From Pleurotus ostreatus/Saccharomyces cerevisiae fusant (taxonomy: Eukaryota; Opisthokonta): a stretch of 64,000 bases of DNA. The translations under genes were made by a program, and so were the position numbers. Shown one piece after another: positions 57,798-64,000 of this stretch (position 1 is the first letter of the stretch; every line of letters starts with the position of its first letter). Location: positions 496,001-560,000 of the forward strand of contig JAMQCK010000002.1 in the NCBI GenBank assembly GCA_024196135.1. Direction: 5' to 3'. The notes beneath the pieces were generated by a model, which saw only the letters and a program-made list of their open reading frames with translations, did no database searches and was not told where the DNA came from.

Positions 57798-59192
57798 CTA
57801 CCACTTCTGCATGTCGAATCGCCCATGTAAGCGTGTAACAACTTGCAGGAAGTCAGGCTCGTTCTCCGGCGTGATATAGCCGAGGCGGAGGAAGAGGTCG
57901 ATTAGGACTGTAACCTTCATCAGCGGCGAGGAGCGTAGGGATGGATGTGCGATGTGACTCACCGGTCGCACAGTTGTACTTGAACAAGCCGGCGCGCATC
58001 TTTGTGATGACCTCGTCCTGGGAGAGGAACTGAAGGATGAGACTGTAAGCATTGCTCTCTGCTGGGCCGTCACAGTGCGCACTTCGAAAGATTCGACCTC
58101 GCCGTCGAGGGGCTTGGGCTTAAAGAGGTTGGGGTCTGCGCCGGTAGGTATGCGCAGATCATATGTGTATCTGCAAATGCGTTAGCGACGTATGCACATG
58201 CTGAAGTCGTGACACTTACTCGACCTCGGGTTGTAGCCATCCTGTCGACGTTCTGTTGCGAAGGAAAAAGATTAGTGAACGGCTTCCAAGGATTGAGTGT
58301 TGCTCGAGGAAGAAGCGATGCACCTGTAGAAGTAGCTGACAGCACCTGTACAACGGCAGTGGCGGTTGACTACATCCGCGTCGATGCTGGCCTCCTCCAT
58401 GCACTCCTTCACGAGCGAGTCCCACGCCGACATGCCGCTGGGAATGCCACCGGCGACTGTGTTATCCAGGTAGCCAGGCCAGCTAACCAGTCATATCAAC
58501 ATTGCCGCTTCGACCACGGAACGGCGGCTGCAACATACGTCTGCTTCGTCTTCGCACGCGTTGGCACCCAAATTCTGAGCTTGCCGTCCGCGCTCTCTTC
58601 GAACGCCGACATGTGCACGCCGTAGGTGACAATACCAAACAGTGCGCATGCGGAGCGCTCCAGGTCGAAGACAAAGTTGAGGGAGCCAGAATCAGGTGCG
58701 TCCCATTGCTCTGGTGTGGGGTAATCGTGTCGCGCGAATGGGTCTGCGTAGACGCTACGAGTACAAGTAAGTCGAAGCAGAAGAGGCTTCGCAAACGAGT
58801 AGAATAGCAGCCACTCACGGATAGAGTTCTCCTCGCCACTTGCGCGAGCCGCAGACATCCGGGAACTTCTCCTCGTCGCGCCACCGCTCAGCAAGTTCTC
58901 GCAACGCCGCGGACCGCTTCTTCGGCGTGTTCAGCGTGCGTGACAAGCTCACACGCCTCGGAGAGCTCAGAAACTCCCATAGTTTCTGCCCCTCGCCTTT
59001 TGACTCGTTCTCCTTGTACAACGCATCCACTATGACTGGGCGCAGGAGTCCGATTTTCGGACTGTCCGGCGCAGGATTCAGGTGGAAAGGAAGAAGCTCC
59101 TCATCCGCAAAGTCCTGGGAGGGAGCGCCCGGACGGAAGACGTCGCAGCGCTCGACGAGGTCGAGGAAACTCAGCGGTTTGGGCTCCGCCAT
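57798..59192 (-). CDS. DUF4743-Nudix hydrolase (thiamine-pyrophosphokinase-related type)
   Basis: Seven exons (59192-58819, 58754-58539, 58482-58324, 58252-58220, 58170-58083, 58029-57963, 57907-57798) give 348 aa, the usual size. The N-terminal half is the DUF4743 type (PLSFLDLVERCDVF, GLLRPVIVDAL, GIVTYGVHMSAFEE). [25 protein letters not shown] leads into the Nudix box GGIPSGMSAWDSLVKECMEEAS, matching G-x5-E-x7-RE-x2-EE-x-G with Lys-Glu for Arg-Glu, retaining the metal-binding Glu pair. Relatives include plant NUDT20/24 and S. pombe proteins acting on thiamine diphosphate analogues (family knowledge); the substrate here is not established. Confidence 0.9.
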
Positions 59193-59639
59193 TGCAGGAG
59201 GAGCTGGAAGGTGATGTGGCGCGATGGATGATCAGGGCGGACCGGGGAAGCGGCGGCCCGATTGTTTGATCCGCGGCCTTCCTTGATATTTCCCGTTCAG
59301 GCAGGTATTGTTCTCTCATTCGGAACTTCCATGTCGGTGGTCATGCAGCCGACTAGTGCGAGAAAGTCGGAGGGCGTGCTTGCTCAGAAGCTATCGGTGT
59401 GAGATGCGCGCCGTATGACCACTGCTAGAGTGCTAGGATGAGCACAGGATGGGACCGATCCGTGATAGATAGCGCCAGTGGTAATAGAGTGCTGCAGCCC
59501 TGCTCGCATCGCATAATGAGTACGTTGATCCGCCGCCCTCCTCGGCTCGCCTGCAGGTACTTATACTAGGATTGCGCTAGCTCGCTAGCCAGATTCGCCT
59601 TGCCCTCCTTCCCCCCACATCTCAAAGCTCAGAATAATC
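59193..59639. promoter_or_regulatory. Divergent region between Nudix gene and peroxidase A
   Basis: About 450 bp. A TTATACTA element at 59561-59568 lies about 75 bp before the peroxidase A start and may serve as its TATA box. Confidence 0.45.
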
Positions 59640-60927
59640 ATGCCGAGCTTCGAATTCTTGCTGGCTTGCGTTAAGACCATCCTCTGGGACATATATCTTA
59701 CCATCGCGAACAAGATCACTCCCGATGCTCGGCCTGGCCGCCTCATACCCGCAGGCATGCCTGGCGCTGGTGGAAAATGGCCCAAGTTCGTCCCACCTTC
59801 ACCAGGAGACAGCCGTTGCTCGTGTCCGGCACTGAATGCTATGGCCAATCATGGTGAGTGTCCAGTGCAGTATGCCAAAGCGCAAATGACTGAATCAATA
59901 ATAAATCACCTATAGGCATCCTCCCCCACGACGGCAAGAACATTACCTTCTCCGAGATGGGCGACAAGATCCATTCGACCTACAACTTCGCCCCCTCCTT
60001 CTGCTACTTCGTGCCCAACTACGCCGCGAACATGCTCGGCAGGAGCTACGCGCGTCATACCTTCAATCTCGCCGGTAAGTCGGGGGCGGACCGCCGACTC
60101 TGACGAGGCGGTCACCCGAGTATGACGAGTTTTAACACCCAGGACAGACCTTGACCTGCACAACGGCATCGAGCACGATGCGTCGTTGACTCGTGAGTAG
60201 TCTCCGGTTCTGGCGCGCGACATCTTGTTGACGAGGACTGCTAGGGCTTGACTCCGCACTCGCGCCCGACCAGGGCACTCCTCACGAGCCCTTCGTCCGC
60301 GAGCTGCTCGACTCTGCATCCGGGCGCGATGCTCGCACGGGCGAGCCGCGCCTCACCGTCGCCGACCTCTCCAAAATCTCCGCCCGCCGCCGCGTGCAAG
60401 CGCGCGCCACCAACGGCGCCTACTCGCTCGAGAAGGTCCATCAGAAGTTTAGCGCGGCCAAGTACGTACCATTCACCCAAAGCATTTACCTGACCACAAC
60501 CGTTGAACCTATTCATCACCCATCCAACCTACTCATCACCCATCCAACCTACTCATCACCCATCTAACCCGCCACCTCCAGCTCCTCCACCATGCTGCGC
60601 ATCTTCGGCGGCAAATTGGACGATCTGGAGACGATGCTCCTGGAGGAGCGCATCCCCGACGGCTGGGAGTCGAGCACCAAAGCACGACACGGGCTGACGA
60701 TCCTGAGCTTCCAGGATACGGTGAAGGCGGTGGCGAAGGGGATTGATGAGAGGGCGGCGGCGAGGGAGATGGAAGTGGAGGGGGCGATCGAAGTGGAAGA
60801 CGAGAAGGGGAGGGAGTTGGAAAATGAGAAGGCGAGGGAGACGGGGAAGGGTCCGGCGATGGGAAACGACTCGGAGCAGGTGCCGCTGTTGCGGTCGAGG
60901 AAGGGGATGGGGATTGGGCAGGCGTAG
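59640..60927 (+). CDS. Heme-thiolate peroxidase (chloroperoxidase/UPO family), copy A
   Basis: Exons 59640-59853, 59916-60074, 60148-60192, 60245-60461 and 60582-60927 give 326 aa. A hydrophobic N-terminus ([20 protein letters not shown]) could be an anchor or uncleaved signal. [13 protein letters not shown] holds the heme-ligating Cys (Cys62, before Pro; Cys60 is an extra one) and [11 protein letters not shown] near residues 130-140 holds the EHD metal/acid-base motif of the family. The classical PCP is replaced by [24 protein letters not shown] is a conserved core helix. Such enzymes use H2O2 for oxygenation or halogenation. The C-terminus is Glu/Arg-rich. Exon lengths 1-4 equal those of copy B. 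Intron 4 carries a 20-bp tandem repeat. Confidence 0.88.
60511..60570 (+). repeat. Three-copy 20-bp tandem repeat in intron 4 of peroxidase A
   Basis: Units begin ATTCATCACCCATC, ACTCATCACCCATC and ACTCATCACCCATC at 60511, 60531 and 60551. The host intron is 120 bp, while the equivalent intron of copy B is 62 bp and lacks the repeat, so the repeat explains nearly all of the difference. Confidence 0.9.
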
Positions 60928-61038
60928 GATATGAGCATAAACACGACGCGATCTATTACCATCTTGATTCTTCGAATGTACACGCATAGCACAACATATG
61001 AAAGCGCGTTACAAGACTCACAGTCCCTCTATTCCGAC
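60928..61038. other. Junction between convergent peroxidase genes
   Basis: 111 bp separate the two stop codons, so the 3' UTRs very likely overlap as antisense transcripts. Confidence 0.5.
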
Positions 61039-62214
61039 TCAAACCATCTCCTTCACGTCCTTCCCCTCCTCCATGCCTGCCATCTTCTCCACCTCCAAGT
61101 CCCTCACTACCCCCTTCTCCAAATCCTTCGCCGCCTCCCCCTCCATCTCCCTTGCCGCCGCCCCCTCATCGATCCCCTTCGCCACCGCCTTCACCGTCGA
61201 CTGGAACGACAGGATCGTGAGCCCGTGCCGCGCCTTCGTGCTCGACTCCCAGCCGTCGGGGATGCGTTCCTCGAGGAGCATCGTCTCGAGGTCGTCCAGC
61301 TTGCCGCCGAAGATGCGCAGCATGGTGGAGGAGCTGGAAAGAGTGTTGAGATTAGCTTGATGTTCAGCCCATGTGATCCAGTATGTGATACGTACTTAGC
61401 CGCACTGAACTTCTGATGAACGGCCGCGAGGGAGTAGGCACCATTGGTGGCGCGCGCTTGCACGCGGCGGCGGGCAGAGATTTTGGAGAGATCGGCGACG
61501 GTGAGGCGTTTCTCGCCCGTGCGAGCGTCGCGCCCGGACGCCGAGTCGAGCAGCTCGCGGACGAAAGGCTCATACGGGGCGCCCTGGTCGGGCGCGAGCG
61601 CTGAGTCAAGACCTGGCGGTCTTCGTCAGCTTCACAGATGAATGCTTGAAGGGGTTATACTCACGAGTCAACGACGCATCGTGCTCGATCCCATTGTGCA
61701 GGTCCAAATCTGGCCCGCGCATTAGAACTTTGTCCAGGCGGAGGCTTCGCTTGCCCCAACTTACCAGCAAGACTGAAGGTATGTTTCTTGTAGCTCCTGC
61801 CGAGCATGTTCGCGGCGAAGTTGGGCACGAAGTAGCAGAAGGATGGGGCGAAGTTGTATGTGGAGTGGATCTTGTCGCCCATCTCGGAGAAGGTAATGTT
61901 TTTGCCGTCGTGCGGGAGGATGCCTGGGTAGAACATCAGTATCGACGGAGCCTGACTGTGATACAAGTGCGCTTGAGTGCGTTGCGCAAATGACACTCAC
62001 CATGGTTCGCCATAGCATTCAACGCCGGGCAGGAGCATCGACTGTCCCCTGCCCTGGGAGGCACGAACTCAGGCCATTTTCCACCTGCACCAGGCATCCC
62101 TGCGGGAATGAGGCGGCCAGGCTTGGCATTTGGGGTGAGAAGATTGGCGATGTTCAGGTAGATGTCCCAAAGGAGGGTTTTGATGCAGACGAAGATGAAC
62201 CCGAGGCCAGGCAT
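61039..62214 (-). CDS. Heme-thiolate peroxidase (chloroperoxidase/UPO family), copy B
   Basis: Exons 62214-62001, 61923-61765, 61709-61665, 61612-61396 and 61333-61039 give 309 aa. The first four exons are 214, 159, 45 and 217 nt, exactly as in copy A, and the proteins are almost identical from [15 protein letters not shown] through [24 protein letters not shown] and the block [19 protein letters not shown]. Differences gather at the N-terminal hydrophobic part and the last 60 residues, where this copy ends EEGKDVKEMV and is 17 aa shorter. All catalytic residues are kept, so both copies may be active. The two genes point at each other. Confidence 0.88.
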
Positions 62215-62595
62215 GCCGAGAGACGGGAAGAAGAAAAATTAGGCGAGGTAGGAGGAAATGCGGGCATATATTATGACTTGCTGGAGCCGAATAGAACGCC
62301 GCGCATCGAGGCATGCTTCCCTAAAGAAGGCCTGTCGCGCGTCAGATAGGTAGGCCTGAGTTGCAGTACACGTGTTGCTGCCTGCGCTCTGTGCGAAGAG
62401 GGTGAGTGTACCTCACCAACGCAGCCTACCTGAGAATGTTGTGACAGCCGCCCACTGTGCGCCAATCAAGTGGTGTTGCTTGCTATGACATGTCGGTGGA
62501 GGAAATGCACAAGCCGACAGCTGCAAAATTGGTTCGAAAACGCCTGTGTAGCACGCGCACTGCATATAGAGTCACAAAAAAATACACTGCAGTCG
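62215..62595. promoter_or_regulatory. Upstream region of peroxidase B
   Basis: About 380 bp including a CATATATTA element at 62264-62272 (minus-strand TATA-like, about 50 bp from the start) and the 3' end of the Shr3-like gene. Confidence 0.45.
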
Positions 62596-63234
62596 TTACT
62601 TGCTGTCCGACACAAGTTCCTCGACCTCCTCCTGGTCCTCCCTCGCCGAGCGCTGAACCCACTGCCGACCAGCTTGGAGGGCAAGCACACCAGTCAGCGC
62701 GACGCTGCACATGAGGTGGTTTGAGGCAAGGTCGATGACAGCCGTGCGAAGGGTCTTCGGCACTATCGCATCGGGCTCGTGAGGGGGGATAGTCTCGAAG
62801 TTTTTGATGATGCCTGCGAAACATCAAGTATGGGGCGAACGAAGAACGTAGACGTACGTACTGGGGAGCACGTTGTACACATACATGGCGAGCGTGGCGC
62901 CGAAGAGACCTAGAGAGCTCGTCAGTCGCGTGGGAGGGGGAGCTGGGGAGGAACACGTACAGATACTGCCTCCGTCAAACATGATGTTGTCTGCCTGGCC
63001 ATCCCCGAGACTCCAAAGGATGGTGCTTCCTGCAAGAGAGACTACAAGCCCAAGTAGCAGTTGGGACCACCTGGGCATTGTCTCGAGAATGGAATAGTAG
63101 CGCACGGCGGTCCAGAGGTCGACCTCCGCCGCCGGCGGGCGCCAGAGCGTGAGCAAGTCGACGATCCAATGTGTGAAGAGGCACCCGAGCAAGAAGCTCG
63201 TCGTGCACACCACTATCATCGTTCGGAGACCCAT
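62596..63234 (-). CDS. SHR3: Shr3-like ER membrane chaperone of amino-acid permeases
   Basis: Exons 63234-62961, 62909-62862 and 62813-62596 give 179 aa. The start MGLRTMIVVCTTSFLLGCLFTHWIVDLLTLW matches the first membrane span of Shr3. Two further spans follow (WSQLLLGLVVSLAGSTILW; CLFGATLAMYVYNVLPS) and a fourth near the end (HLMCSVALTGVLALQ), with a charged cytosolic tail ending EELVSDSK. In yeast Shr3 keeps amino-acid permeases from aggregating and packages them into COPII vesicles (family knowledge). Assignment rests on topology and the N-terminal motif only. The longer ORF extending to 63603 is excluded because upstream codons lie in the divergent gene's promoter. Confidence 0.65.
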
Positions 63235-63409
63235 CGTGAGTGAGGGGGAGGCGGCGGGGAGGACTTGGTCGTGGTCGACTTGAACAGTGCCGAACGCGTT
63301 GACGCCAAGTCGCCGCGCACTTCCCGCCTGGCCGGCCCGCATTCTCCGGTGGCGTCGCGCCGACCTTCGCGCGTCACCAGCGTCAATTTCCTCAGACTCC
63401 AAGTTCATC
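63235..63409. promoter_or_regulatory. Divergent promoter, Shr3-like gene and RsfS-like gene
   Basis: 175 bp separate the two start codons, so regulation may be shared. Confidence 0.45.
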
Positions 63410-64000
63410 ATGAGCCTCACCACTGCCCTTCGCAGCCTCTCGCGGGCCCCAGTGCGGCCTTCGGCGCGCCTCTTTGCTGTATCTGCACCTTCACGATCAA
63501 CTCCATGGTTCGTCGACCCCGCGGAAACCGCAGCAAGACGTGCACCGCTCGAAGTTGCTGAAGAAGCACCACCGGTACCAGATGCTGCCCCCACGCCGCT
63601 CAAGGCTCTTAGGCAATCACTTGTGAAGTCACCTCACCTCGATCGCGCATCTGTCGTCGTCGCACCGCATAATGAACTGTTGCCGGAGTCTGGAGAGCCG
63701 CCAGTGAGGGAAAGGCGGCATGGAGTACGGCGCAAGAGGGGAGGGAATTATTCGGGGGAGACACTGTACGAGGATACAGGAGGGATCTGGGACTGGGTCA
63801 TGCTGGCGCAGGTGCGTTTGCAGACAACTTGTTGCAAGCCACTTCTGAACGTGTGCTAGGTGAAGGAAGGAACGGAGAACCGTGGAGGTATCGAGGCTGT
63901 CGTTAGAGATGTACACAGAACCGTGCGTCCTCACAATATTTCTTGTACTTTATACTCACTCGAATATAGCTCTCCACCCTCGACCCGCCCATCACTCTCC
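63410..64000 (+). CDS. Mitochondrial RsfS/Atp25-type protein, partial (3' end beyond the window)
   Basis: Exons visible are 63410-63811, 63860-63922 and 63970->64000. MSLTTALRSLSRAPVRPSARLFAVSA is an Arg/Ser-rich mitochondrial presequence. After a Pro-rich part come GGIWDWVMLAQVKEGTENRGGIEAVVRDVHRTLSTLDPPIT, which looks like the start of an RsfS/oligomerisation domain of the kind found in ribosome-silencing factor RsfS and the N-terminus of fungal Atp25. The decisive part of the domain is outside the window, so the assignment is tentative. If Atp25, it would act in mitochondrial ATP synthase subunit expression. Confidence 0.6.

Overview
The window is nuclear DNA from a filamentous basidiomycete, most probably an Agaricomycete of polypore or mushroom type. 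Genes are dense, lie on both strands with no operons, and are cut by many 45-65 bp GT-AG introns; coding sequence is GC-rich. The content is mostly housekeeping, with fungal-type accessory genes: heme-thiolate peroxidases, small secreted Cys proteins and a Zn2Cys6 regulator. No tRNA, rRNA, CRISPR array, intact transposon or viral sequence was recognised. Exon joins were worked out by hand from splice signals, reading-frame phase and protein family continuity; for most genes the summed exon lengths divide by three.

Left part (1-19.7 kb): a mitochondrial-type AAA ATPase that runs off the left edge; a small EF-hand-like protein; an AlkB-type dioxygenase; two divergent paralogous small secreted proteins; the splicing factor SPF45; the succinate dehydrogenase flavoprotein; a TBC1D5-like Rab-GAP; a Zn2Cys6 transcription factor. 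A 3.9 kb stretch without a convincing gene follows (19.65-23.57 kb).

Middle (23.5-46.5 kb): PP2A regulatory subunit B56; cytosolic Hsp70 with a visible heat-shock element; a conserved protein with a His/Pro/Gly-rich tail; a His-rich membrane protein; a coiled-coil protein; citrate synthase head-to-head with the ER translocon subunit Sec66; a small secreted protein; a 1795-residue disordered protein with a long Arg/Glu-rich segment.

Right part (47.8-64 kb): a USP7/Ubp15-type deubiquitinase; two unrecognised genes (227 and 539 aa) facing each other; a DUF4743-Nudix hydrolase; a tail-to-tail pair of closely related heme-thiolate peroxidase genes; a Shr3-like membrane chaperone; and the start of a mitochondrial RsfS/Atp25-type protein cut by the right edge.

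Functionally, mitochondrial energy metabolism (Sdh1, citrate synthase, the two edge genes), secretion (Sec66, Shr3-like) and regulation (B56, USP7, TBC) are all represented, but I see no metabolic cluster. The least explained items are the peroxidase pair, the secreted paralog pair, the two unknown convergent genes and the gene-poor block. I found no convincing new multi-gene system.
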